Part shown: positions 39,465-47,417 of the stretch, in pieces
How the letters are laid out: every line of letters starts with the position of its first letter
Numbering within the stretch: the first letter of the stretch is position 1
Origin: Actinomadura syzygii
GTDB taxonomy: Bacteria; Actinomycetota; Actinomycetes; Streptosporangiales; Streptosporangiaceae
Direction: 5' to 3'
Assembly (NCBI RefSeq): GCF_008085905.1
Contig: NZ_VSFF01000015.1
Span: forward strand, 62,001 to 126,000
Length of the DNA: 64,000 nt
The notes under the pieces: model-generated
The model's database searches: none
The model's input: the letters and a program-made list of their open reading frames with translations, nothing else
What the model was told of the DNA's origin: nothing
Translations under genes and position numbers: made by a program

Positions 39465-41135
39465 TCAGCGCCATTCGTCGACGGACACGGTCCGGCCGGA
39501 CAGCGACCGGTCCAGCTTGGTGCCGTTGGCCATGCCTTCGAGGACGCTCCAGGCGGCGGCGCTCCGTCCGCCGACGACGATGACGTGGACGTCCTCGGGG
39601 ACGTTGATCCGCACCTGCTCGTCGGGATCCGCCGCCAGGTAGCTCGCCCACGGCTCCTCGCCCGCGCGGGCGCGGTAGCCGAAGAACAGCTCCTGGAGGC
39701 CGTGGCCCCACCAGCGGCGCGCGGTCATCCGCCCGGTGTCGGAGATGAACTCGATGAGGTCCGCCTTGCGGGCGAAGCCCTGGTGCTCGACGAGGTTCTG
39801 CGCGGCCAGGGGGTCGAGCAGCAGCACGACGCCGCCGCTCGCCCGGGTGGCGTTGAAGATCCGCCGGGCGGAGTGCTCGCGCCAGTCGTCCGCGATCCCG
39901 CCCGATGTGATCATGGTGCGGACGCCGCGGAAGATCGTCGCGGTGCTGTCGCCGGGCGCGAAGCCGTGCTGGACGTGGTACGGCTCCCACGGGCTGCGCT
40001 CCTCGTTCTCGGCGAACGTGAGGTTCGTGAACGAGAACGGGTTGCCGAGCGACCCCATGTAGCTGATCCCGGGCGCCGAGCCGCCCTGGAGGTTCTGCGA
40101 TCCGATGCCATAGGCGCGTCCGATCGTGGCATTGGCCCGGCTGTAGGGGCCGAGCGCGCCGATCCCGGAGTTCATCCCGATCTCGTCGCGGACCGGGCCG
40201 TTGACCACGACCGCCTCCGACATGGAGGAAATGCTGCTGTGCCGGGCGGAGTAGCCGCTGCCGAGCAGCGCGAGGATCACCGGGAGGTACTCGGGCCTCG
40301 CCCCCGCCATCACAGCGTTCGCGGCGGCCTGCTCGACGGTGAACTCCCAGTAGTCGCGGGTGGACGCGGCCCGGAGCCTGCCGACGACCTCGCCGGGCGC
40401 GCGGCTCGTCCCGGCGAGCATCGCGGCGACGCGCTCCTCGGTGGGCAGGACGATCGGCAGCTTGTCGGTCCAGCCGTTCTCCAGGAACAGGTCGTGCAGG
40501 TCGTCCTCGGTGGCGGGCTCCAGCAGCCGGGACCGCGCCCGCTCGAACGTCGCCCCGGCCATGTCGGCGTCGTCGAGCGGCCTGGTCAGCCCGTCGAAGA
40601 GGTCCCTGGAGAACGGGTTGCCGGAGACGGGGTTGTCACCCTCGACGTATCCGCGCAGCTCGGCGGACGTGCGGCCGGGCACCGGCGAGGGCACGAAGGC
40701 GTGCCGCAGCGTCGGGACGCCCGCGAGTCGGCTGGTCGACGCGACGAGCCGCGCGAACGCGTCCGCGTGGACGGAGACGGTGGGAACGCGGTACTCGGAC
40801 TCGAGCCGCGTGGCGTGGCCGGCGACCGCCGGCGCGCAGCCGCTTCAAAGGCCGACGCCGAGGATCGCCGCGTCCCCCTCCGCCGCGATCCGCGCGTACA
40901 GGTCGGGCGCCGGGTCGAACGGCGTGGACAGGTGCTCGGTCACGGTCGTGATGCCGGGCCGGTGCTCGTGGAGGGAGGCGCGGAGCTGGTCGACGAAGTC
41001 GGCGGAGTTCTCGAAGCCCGCGTCCACGAGGAAGACCGTCCGGCCTTCCAGGCTGTCGGGCCGCGGGGCCAGCGACTTGCCGCCCACGGTCGGCGCGTTG
41101 CCCTCAGGGTTGAACACCGTGATCTTTCCGGCCAT
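39465..41135 (-). CDS. Selenoprotein: UGSC-like N-domain fused to a large conserved domain (Sec97)
   Basis: Read through one in-frame TGA (40845-40847), this is a 556-residue protein with Sec at 97. Residues 1-170 form an alpha/beta domain (NPEGNAPTVGGKSLAPRPDSLEGRT..., GDAAILGVGL, then Sec-Ser-Gly-Cys-APAVAGHATRLE). It resembles the UGSC family of (seleno)proteins, although the motif there is Sec-Gly-Ser-Cys. Residues 220-556 form a second conserved domain (ENGWTDKLPIVLPTEERVAAML, MAGARPEYLPVILAL, VVVNGPVRDEIGMNSGIG, ANATIGRAYGIG) that I cannot name. Codon use and similarity continue seamlessly past the TGA in the same frame. A SECIS-like hairpin follows the TGA, and selB is divergent. The Sec/Cys pair implies redox chemistry; the reaction is unknown. 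Confidence 0.85.
40818..40847 (-). promoter_or_regulatory. UGA(Sec) codon and bacterial SECIS hairpin
   Basis: The TGA occupies 40847-40845. Twelve nt after it begins a perfect 6-bp stem, GCCGGC-GGUC-GCCGGC (40833-40818 on the minus strand), whose tetraloop carries the GU that SelB recognises in known bacterial SECIS elements such as E. coli fdhF (loop also containing GGUC). A lower 3-bp extension (GCG/CGC) is possible across a small internal loop. Distance and loop sequence fit a functional bSECIS. Confidence 0.8.
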
Positions 41136-41448
41136 GACGCTCCCTCTCCGCGCCGCGATCGTGGCGATCCGTCGCGCGAAATCAGGACGAATGTTCGGAT
41201 AGTTGATTCTGTGCGCGGGTGTTGATGTTGTCAACAGACCGGATGTCCGGTTCTCAGGGCTCGGCGACGTGCGGCGGCACGGATGTTTGTCATCCGAACA
41301 GGGCTCCCGCATGATGAGCGGATGACTCCGCGCTCTCGCCGCCGGACGTCGCCGAGGTGATCGCCGCCGGACGCCGCCGCCCGGATCGGGGCCGACCCGC
41401 GCGCCGCGCGCGACCGAACCGGCCGCCACCCACGCGGGAGGAGGAGGC
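41136..41448. promoter_or_regulatory. Divergent regulatory region between selenoprotein gene and selB
   Basis: This 313-bp gap has no gene but several inverted repeats: TGTTGA-tgttg-TCAACA (41220-41236), ACCGGA-tg-TCCGGT (41238-41251), GGATG-tttgt-CATCC (41281-41295), and the widely spaced pair TGTTCGGA (41192-41199) / TCCGAACA (41293-41300). They probably hold the two promoters and operators. No tRNA-Sec fold was found here. Confidence 0.6.
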
Positions 41449-43206
41449 ATGCATGTGATCGCCACCGCCGGGCACGTCGACCACGGCAAGTCCACGCTGG
41501 TCAGGGCGCTGACCGGGATGGAGCCCGACCGGCTGGAGGAGGAGCGCAGGCGGCGCCTCACCATCGACCTCGGGTTCGCCTGGACGACGCTGCCGGGCGC
41601 GGGCGAGGTCGCCTTCGTCGACGTCCCCGGGCACGAGCGGTTCGTCGCCAACATGCTCGCCGGGGTCGGCCCGGCGCCCGCCGTGCTGTTCGTCGTCGCC
41701 GCCGACGAGGGCTGGATGCCGCAGAGCGCCGAGCATCTGGAGGCGCTGGACGCGCTCGGGGTGTCCCACGGCGTGCTGGCGGTCACCCGCTCCGACCTCG
41801 CCGACCCGGCCCCGGCGATCGCGGAGGCGCGCGAGTGGACGGCGGGCGGGACGCTGCGCGACCTGCCCGCCGTCGCGGTCAGCGCGGCCACCGGCGCCGG
41901 GCTCGACGACCTCCGCGCGGCCCTCGTCGCCCTGGTCGCCGGGCTGCCCCGGCCGGACGCCGCCGCGCCCGTGCGGCTGTGGGCGGACCGGTCGTTCTCC
42001 GTGCGCGGCGCCGGGACCGTCGTCACCGCCACGCTCGGCGCGGGCACGGTCCAAGTAGGTGATGAGCTGCTCAACACCGAGGGTCGGGCGGTCCGGGTGC
42101 GGGGCATCGAGGCGCTGGGCGAGCGGCGGGACCGGGTGACCGCCACCGCGCGGGTCGCGCTCAACCTGCGCGGCGTCGACCGCGCCGACGTGCCGCGCGG
42201 GCTGCCGCTGCTCACGCCCGGCGCGTGGCGGACCGCGTCCGAGGTGGACGTGGAGCTGCGCCCGACCTCGTCGACCGCGCCGCCGGAGCGGCTCGTCCTG
42301 CACATCGGGACCGCCGCCGTGCCGTGCCGGCTGCGCCCGCTCGGCCCGGCGCACGGGCGGCTGCGGCTGGACCGCCCGCTGCCGCTGCGGTACGGGGACC
42401 GCGCCGTCCTCCGCGACCCGGGGCGCCGCCGGATCGCCGCGGGCCTGCGCGTCCTGGACGTCGACCCGCCGCCGCTCCGCAGGCGCGGCGCGGCGCGGGT
42501 CCGGGCCGCCGAGCTGGCCGGGGTGCGGACGGCCGCGGACGTCGCAGCCGACCGGCTGAGCCGCGGCCTGCTGCGAGGCACCGAACTCGCCGCGATGGGA
42601 TTGCCCGCGCCGGGCACGCCCCGGCACGGCGACTGGTGGACGTCCGACGAACGCTGGGCCCAGTACGCGGCGGACCTCGCCGAAGCCGAACGGCGGCACC
42701 GGGCCGACCATCCGCTGGAGCCGGGGATGCCGGTGGCGGCGGCCGTCCAGCGGCTCGGCCTGCCCGACCCCGCGCTGGTGCCCGCACTGGCCGCGGACGC
42801 GGGACTCGACTGCGCCTCCGGCCTGCTCACGCCGCCCGGCCACGTGGCCGCGCTGCCCGGCGCGCTGGACGAGGCCGTCCGGTCCCTGGAGCTCGACCTC
42901 TCCGCCGCCCCGTTCGCCGCGCCGACCGCCGACCGGCTCGCCGAGCTGGGCCTCGGCAACGCCGAACTCGCCGCCGCCGAGCGGCTCGGGCGCCTGGTGC
43001 GCGTCGCGCCGGGGATCGTCCTGCTTCCCGACGTGGACCGCCGCGCGCTGGACGTCCTCAAGGCGCTGCCGCAGCCGTTCACGCTGAGCGCCGCCCGGCA
43101 GGCGATGGGCACGACGCGGCGGGTGGCCGTCCCGCTGCTGGAACTGCTGGCCTCGCGCGGCCTGACCCGCCGCACCACCGACGACGAACACGAGATAACC
43201 GGGTAG
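41449..43206 (+). CDS. selB: Selenocysteine-specific elongation factor SelB
   Basis: A 585-residue GTPase that delivers Sec-tRNA-Sec to UGA codons marked by a SECIS. G1 ATAGHVDHGKSTLVRALTG at residues 4-22, the SelB-specific LTIDLGFAW (G2) near 45, FVDVPGHERFVANMLAG (G3) near 60 and TRSD (G4) near 108 are all visible. Domains II-III follow (FSVRGAGTVVTATL near 183). A C-terminal winged-helix region (about 350-585) binds the SECIS, ending in QPFTLSAARQAMGTTRRVAVPLLELLASRGLTRR. GGAGGAGG precedes the ATG. It is divergent from the selenoprotein gene, its most likely client. Confidence 0.96.
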   Translation: MHVIATAGHVDHGKSTLVRALTGMEPDRLEEERRRRLTIDLGFAWTTLPGAGEVAFVDVPGHERFVANMLAGVGPAPAVLFVVAADEGWMPQSAEHLEALDALGVSHGVLAVTRSDLADPAPAIAEAREWTAGGTLRDLPAVAVSAATGAGLDDLRAALVALVAGLPRPDAAAPVRLWADRSFSVRGAGTVVTATLGAGTVQVGDELLNTEGRAVRVRGIEALGERRDRVTATARVALNLRGVDRADVPRGLPLLTPGAWRTASEVDVELRPTSSTAPPERLVLHIGTAAVPCRLRPLGPAHGRLRLDRPLPLRYGDRAVLRDPGRRRIAAGLRVLDVDPPPLRRRGAARVRAAELAGVRTAADVAADRLSRGLLRGTELAAMGLPAPGTPRHGDWWTSDERWAQYAADLAEAERRHRADHPLEPGMPVAAAVQRLGLPDPALVPALAADAGLDCASGLLTPPGHVAALPGALDEAVRSLELDLSAAPFAAPTADRLAELGLGNAELAAAERLGRLVRVAPGIVLLPDVDRRALDVLKALPQPFTLSAARQAMGTTRRVAVPLLELLASRGLTRRTTDDEHEITG

Positions 43207-43243
43207 GCCCTGGGCAGCGGACGCACCCGGGGACGGCCCGGTG

Positions 43244-43912
43244 TCAGGCGGGCGGCGGGGTGTTCCGCCGGAGCCGCGCCGCGTGCAGGATGTGCTCGGT
43301 CATGGAGCGCCGCGCGTCGTAGGGGTCGCCGCGTTCCAGGGCGTCGATGATCCGGCGGTGGTCGTCCGAGAGGGACTGGGCGTTCTTCTCGTCCTTCCAG
43401 ATGGTCATTCGCGGCGGGACGAACGCCCAGAGGGAGGCGGCCTGCAGCGCCACCAGCGACGACCCCGCCTCGTAGATGGCGAAGTGGAGCGCGCGGTTCA
43501 GCACCGGCAGCCGCGACTCGTCGCCCGCCTCGATCGCGTCGTTCAGGTCCTGGTGGGCGGCGCGGATGCGGTCGAGGGCGGCGTCCTCCATCCGCTCGAC
43601 GGCGAGGGCGGTGGCGAGGCCCTCGACCTCCGAGCGCAGGAGGTGGAGGTCCTCGATCTCCTGGGGGCTCATGTCCTTGACGGTGGCGCCCCGGTGGGAC
43701 TCGTATTTCAGCGCGCCCTCCGCCTCCAGCAGGCGAAATGCCTCGCGCACCGGTGTGGGGCTGACGCCGTAGCGCTTCGCCACGTCGGTCTGCCGCAGGC
43801 TCGTGCCGGGCTTGATGAGCCCGTCCGCGATCTCCCGGCGCAGCCGCTCCAGGACGTAGGCGGTCTTGCTCAACGGCGGACCGCTCGCCGTTGGATCCGT
43901 CACGCTCGACAC
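43244..43912 (-). CDS. GntR-family regulator, FadR/FCD subfamily
   Basis: A 222-residue regulator. The winged helix is at residues 16-72 (KTAYVLERLRREIADGLIKPGTSLRQTDVAKRYGVSPTPVREAFRLLEAEGAL). The FCD domain has the expected acidic/His positions (HLLRSEVEGLA, LNRALHFAIYEAG, SDDHRRIIDALERGD, MTEHILHAARL). It lies downstream of the LIV-transporter/dehydrogenase genes on the same strand, with its own 130-bp upstream region carrying two related AT-rich sites. One of these recurs before the importer at 34181, so it may regulate the selenium-locus transporter as well as itself. The ligand is unknown. Confidence 0.88.
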   Translation of the reverse strand: MSSVTDPTASGPPLSKTAYVLERLRREIADGLIKPGTSLRQTDVAKRYGVSPTPVREAFRLLEAEGALKYESHRGATVKDMSPQEIEDLHLLRSEVEGLATALAVERMEDAALDRIRAAHQDLNDAIEAGDESRLPVLNRALHFAIYEAGSSLVALQAASLWAFVPPRMTIWKDEKNAQSLSDDHRRIIDALERGDPYDARRSMTEHILHAARLRRNTPPPA

Positions 43913-43942
43913 GTCGTCCTCCGGGAGTCAAAACAGCGGACC

Positions 43943-44041
43943 TAGAGAATACTCTATCGACTATGGAAGATCCGCTCTTCCTGGTGCCCGAGGTGACCGC
44001 GCGTGGAGCCAGTTTCACCCTCCAGAAATTTTATAGAATAT
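43943..44041. promoter_or_regulatory. Operator-like AT-rich sites upstream of the GntR gene
   Basis: TAGAG-aata-CTCTA (43943-43956) is a perfect palindrome and begins ATACTCTAT-cga-CTAT (43949-43964). A related site, ATATTCTAT, reads on the minus strand at 44041-44033. They stand out against GC-rich surroundings and match the region before the ABC operon at 34.1 kb. Confidence 0.55.
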
Positions 44042-44043
44042 AG

Positions 44044-44886
44044 TCAGCCGTCGTGCGCAAGCGTGGAGATGTCCCTGTCGGCGTCGGCCGCCCCTAGGTG
44101 GTGTGCCAGGATCCGGGTGATCGTGGGGAGCAGGTCGAGCCGCGTGCCGAGGCTCTCGGCGAACTCCGCGACCAGGGTCGCGTCCTTGTGCAGGATCCGG
44201 GTGCTGCCGCGCACCGGTCCCGGCTCCTCCGCCAGCCGCGCGACCAAGACCTGGAGCATCGTGGAGTCGGCGGCCGTCCCCGCCAGCAGTCCGGCGACGG
44301 CGGTCTCCGCGAGTCCTGCCGCCTCCGCCAGCCGGACCGTCTCGGCCGCCGCGACGACGTGCGCCGCGACTAGGTGCTGGTGCAGGAGTTTCACGGTCGT
44401 CCCCGCGCCGAGCGGGCCGCACGCCACGACGCGGGACGAGTACGCGGCGATCACAGGCTCGGCCGCGCGCAACGCGTCCGGGTCGCCTCCGGCGAAGACC
44501 GTCAGCGTCCCGGCGACCGCCGACTCGGTGCCGCCGGAGAACGGCGCGTCGAGGACGCGGCAGCCGGTCCCGGCGAGCGAGCCGAGCGCGACCGCGTCCC
44601 GCACCGCGACCGTCGAGTGGTTCACCAGGACGTGGTCCGAGCCGACGAGCGGCGCCAGCTCGGCGGCGACGCCGCGCACCGCCGCCGCCGTGGGGAGGAC
44701 GAGCAGCAGCACCGGCGCCGTCTCGACCAGCGCGGCCAGGTCGTCCACGCGCTCGGCCTCGGTCGTCCCCCCGAAGGGGTCGTAACCGAGCACCCGCCGG
44801 CCCTCCCCCGCGAGGCGGTCGGCGAGGCGTCCGCCCATCGCCCCTAGCCCGACGACCCCGACGACCGTCTCCGCGTCCGGACGCAT
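44044..44886 (-). CDS. Beta-hydroxyacid dehydrogenase (HIBADH/tartronate-semialdehyde reductase-like)
   Basis: A 280-residue NAD(P)-dependent enzyme. The Rossmann motif VGVVGLGAMGGRLADRLAGEG is at residues 9-29, and the substrate motif is DAPFSGGTESAVAGTLTVFAGG near 120. The catalytic Lys lies in GAGTTVKLLHQHL near 165. The Asn residues that normally follow this Lys (KxxNN) are His-Gln here, a deviation that may alter substrate choice. It starts 9 bp after livF and is probably part of the LIV operon, suggesting that the imported compound yields a beta-hydroxyacid. Confidence 0.85.
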   Translation of the reverse strand: MRPDAETVVGVVGLGAMGGRLADRLAGEGRRVLGYDPFGGTTEAERVDDLAALVETAPVLLLVLPTAAAVRGVAAELAPLVGSDHVLVNHSTVAVRDAVALGSLAGTGCRVLDAPFSGGTESAVAGTLTVFAGGDPDALRAAEPVIAAYSSRVVACGPLGAGTTVKLLHQHLVAAHVVAAAETVRLAEAAGLAETAVAGLLAGTAADSTMLQVLVARLAEEPGPVRGSTRILHKDATLVAEFAESLGTRLDLLPTITRILAHHLGAADADRDISTLAHDG

Positions 44887-44895
44887 CAGGCCGCC

Positions 44896-45684
44896 TCAGG
44901 CCCGGTGACCGGCGGCGGAGCCGTCGCGGACGTCGCGCCGCACGCTGCCGAGCGCCTCGGCGTAGGCGGCGTCGAGGTCGTCCGGGGCGAGCGGCCCGGC
45001 GTGGACGCCGCCGCGCACGAGCACGTAGCCGCGGTCGACGCGGCGGAGCAGCCGGGTGCTGGTCGGGCTGGTGAGCAGCGCCGCCACCCCGTCCTCGGCG
45101 AGGCCGGTCAGCAAGTCGAGCAGCTCACCGACGATCACCGGCGCCAGCCCGGTGGACAGCTCGTCGAGCAGCAGGACCCGCGGCTCGCCGAGCAGCGCCC
45201 GCGAGATCGCCAGCATCTGCTGCTCGCCGCCGCTGAGCACGCCCGCGGACTTGCGCACACCGCGGCGCAGCGGCTCGAACCGCTCGATGCCCCGGTCGAC
45301 GGCCTCGTCCGGGAGGCCGAGCAGCTCGGCCATCACCTGGAGGTTCTCCCGGACGGTCATCCGCGGGAAGAGCTGCCGCCCCTGCGGGACGAGCGCCATC
45401 CCCCGCCGGGCCCGCTCGACCGCGCTCGCGGCGGAGACGTCCGCGCCGTCGAGCAGCACCACGCCCGTGCCGCGCACCGCCCCGTACGCCGCGTTCACCA
45501 GCGACGACTTCCCGGCCCCGTTCGCGCCGAGCAGCAGCGTCACTCCCCCGGCGGGGACGGTGAGCGCCTGGCCCGCGAGGTTGAGCGCCACGGCCTTGCC
45601 GTAGCCGACCCTGAGATCGCGCACCTCCAGGGCGGCGCGGCCGTTCTCCGAGGGCGTCTCGGGGGTGGTCTCAGTCGTCGCCAA
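44896..45684 (-). CDS. livF: Branched-chain amino acid-type ABC ATPase LivF
   Basis: A 262-residue ATPase. Walker A GANGAGKSS lies near residue 54, signature LSGGEQQMLAISRAL near 150 and Walker B RVLLLDELSTGLAP near 168. The last switch region reads ALLTSPTSTRLLRRVDRGYVL, where LivF proteins normally have LLVEQN; the change could weaken hydrolysis. The N-terminus carries a Thr/Glu-rich extension and overlaps livG by 14 nt. It works with LivG, LivH, LivM and the binding protein encoded upstream. The symbol describes family only; the ligand need not be an amino acid. Confidence 0.88.
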   Translation of the reverse strand: MATTETTPETPSENGRAALEVRDLRVGYGKAVALNLAGQALTVPAGGVTLLLGANGAGKSSLVNAAYGAVRGTGVVLLDGADVSAASAVERARRGMALVPQGRQLFPRMTVRENLQVMAELLGLPDEAVDRGIERFEPLRRGVRKSAGVLSGGEQQMLAISRALLGEPRVLLLDELSTGLAPVIVGELLDLLTGLAEDGVAALLTSPTSTRLLRRVDRGYVLVRGGVHAGPLAPDDLDAAYAEALGSVRRDVRDGSAAGHRA

Positions 45685-46438
45685 AGTACACCTCCTTCAT
45701 CTCCTCGCTCGCCATGCACTCGGCGGGGTCGCCGTCGAAGCGCACCTCGCCGTCCGCCATGAGCACCACCCGGTCGACGAGGGAGACGACGATGTCGATG
45801 TTGTGGTCCACGAGCAGGACCGCGCATCCGGCGTCGGCCATCGTGCGGATCGCGCGGGAGAGGCCCTGGATGCCGTCGCCGTCCAGTCCGGCGAACGGCT
45901 CGTCGAGGAGCACGACCTCCGGGTCCTGGCTGAGCGCCCGCGCCGCCTCCAGCAGCCGCAGCTGGCCGAGGGTCAGCTCGGACGCGGGACGGTCGAGATC
46001 GCTAAGGCTCAGCGAGCCCGCCATCTCCTCCGCGCGGCGCCGCAGCCGCTCCGCGCGCGGGTCGACCAGCCCCCGGACGATCGTCGACGCGAACGACAGC
46101 GGCCCGCTGAACGTCGTCGCGTAGGCGCCGATCAGGACGTTCTCCAGCGCGGTGAGCTCGTGCGCGACCTGCGGGTACTGGAAGGTGCGCGCCAGCTTCG
46201 CGCGCTTGGCGCGGCGGGCCGCGGTCCCGCTCAGCACCCGGTCGGCGACCTTCACCGTGCCGGTGTCGGCGGGCTGCTCGCCGCTGATCAGGTCGACGAC
46301 CGTGCTCTTCCCGGCGCCGTTCGGCCCGACGAGGCCGACCACCTCGCCGCGGGACACGTGGAAGCTGACGCCGTGGACGGCGCGGACGCCGCCGTACGCC
46401 TTGTGCAGCCCCTGGCAGCTAAGCGCTGGGCTGGACAT
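45671..46438 (-). CDS. livG: Branched-chain amino acid-type ABC ATPase LivG
   Basis: A 255-residue ATPase. Walker A GPNGAGKST lies near residue 37, signature LTLGQLRLLEAARAL near 145, Walker B VVLLDEPFAGLDG near 165 and switch LLVDHNIDIV near 195. Its start overlaps the livM end by 20 nt and its end overlaps livF. It is the partner ATPase in a LIV-type importer. All motifs are acceptable for the family. Confidence 0.9.
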   Translation of the reverse strand: MSSPALSCQGLHKAYGGVRAVHGVSFHVSRGEVVGLVGPNGAGKSTVVDLISGEQPADTGTVKVADRVLSGTAARRAKRAKLARTFQYPQVAHELTALENVLIGAYATTFSGPLSFASTIVRGLVDPRAERLRRRAEEMAGSLSLSDLDRPASELTLGQLRLLEAARALSQDPEVVLLDEPFAGLDGDGIQGLSRAIRTMADAGCAVLLVDHNIDIVVSLVDRVVLMADGEVRFDGDPAECMASEEMKEVYFGDD

Positions 46439-47417
46439 GGTCCCTCCCCTCCTTGTGCAGCGGCCCGTCCCGGCGGATCAGCCTGACCGCCCACGCGAGG
46501 ACGTCGCCGAGCAGGCCGAGCAGTCCGCGCCGCGCGAAGATCAGCACCACCAGCACGGCGATCGCGAACGCGAGGGTGCCGGTGTCCTGGAACCAGGTCA
46601 GGTTGAAGGTCAGCTCGGTGACGACCACGGCGCCGACGACCGCGCCCCAGGGCGACCGGTAGCCGCCGAGGAACGGGATGAACAGCGCCACGAACGCGAC
46701 CGAGAGCGGCACCGACTCGGGCAGCATCGACAGGTTCACCGCGGCGAAGTACCACCCGGCGACGGCGCCGAGCCCGGCGCCGATGCCGAGCGACACCAGC
46801 GTCAGGGCGCGCGTCGAGACGCCCGAGGACTCGACCGCGCGGGGCGCGTCGCCCTTGGCGCGCAGCGCGATCCCGAACGGCGACGTGCGCAGCCGGTCCA
46901 GGCCCCACGCCGCGAGGAACAGGGTCACCAGCGCGGCGATCACCAGGTGCTGGCGGGTGACCTCGCTCCCGAACAGCGTCAGCCCGCGGGTGAGCGTCAC
47001 GCCGGACGCGCCGCCGGTGATGCCGGTGCTGTCCACCAGCCAGGCCGCGAACGCCTCCCCGAACAGGAGGGTGACCGCCGCCAGGTAGAAGCCGGACAGC
47101 TTGTACGTCGTCAATCCCAGCAGGACCGCGACCGCCGCCGAGATCACGATCCCGATCGGCAGCGCCAGGAACATCGACAGGTCGGTGCGCACGCACAGGA
47201 CACCGAGGGCGTAGCCGCCGATCGCCACGTAGGCGTTGTAGGCGACCGACATCGAGTTGCCCATGATGTAGTGGCTGTACAGGCCGAGGCTGATCAGGCC
47301 GTAGGTGACCATCAGGATCGCCAGGTCCTGCCGGTAGCCGTTCTGGCCCACCCACAGCACGACGAGGATCAGCATCGCGAACGCGATCGGCGTCCGCCAG
47401 CGGGCGAGGCGGCTCAT
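46419..47417 (-). CDS. livM: LIV-type ABC permease LivM
   Basis: A 332-residue permease with 8-10 hydrophobic helices (AFAMLILVVLWVGQNG, SLGLYSHYIMGNSMSVAYNAYVAIGGYALGVLC). A cytoplasmic coupling loop sits around GLDRLRTSPFGIALRAKGDAPRAVESSGVSTRALTL. ATG 47417 overlaps the livH stop (ATGA); the longer in-frame extension runs through livH and is not used. Confidence 0.9.
   Translation of the reverse strand: MSRLARWRTPIAFAMLILVVLWVGQNGYRQDLAILMVTYGLISLGLYSHYIMGNSMSVAYNAYVAIGGYALGVLCVRTDLSMFLALPIGIVISAAVAVLLGLTTYKLSGFYLAAVTLLFGEAFAAWLVDSTGITGGASGVTLTRGLTLFGSEVTRQHLVIAALVTLFLAAWGLDRLRTSPFGIALRAKGDAPRAVESSGVSTRALTLVSLGIGAGLGAVAGWYFAAVNLSMLPESVPLSVAFVALFIPFLGGYRSPWGAVVGAVVVTELTFNLTWFQDTGTLAFAIAVLVVLIFARRGLLGLLGDVLAWAVRLIRRDGPLHKEGRDHVQPSA

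Noticed and set aside
39465..40694. Stand-alone 409-aa protein starting at an internal Met
   Set aside because: Similarity and coding character continue upstream in the same frame to the TGA, and a SECIS and selB are adjacent, so readthrough is the better explanation than a separate gene or pseudogene.
41136..41448. tRNA-Sec in the gap between the selenoprotein gene and selB
   Set aside because: Searching by eye for the T-arm TTCGA/TTCAA and a UCA anticodon arm found no cloverleaf; only inverted repeats are present.
40845..44018. A 1057-codon minus-strand open frame covering selB and the GntR region
   Set aside because: It is the antisense shadow of selB and other genes. Only its last 97 codons (from ATG 41135) are real, as the selenoprotein N-terminus.
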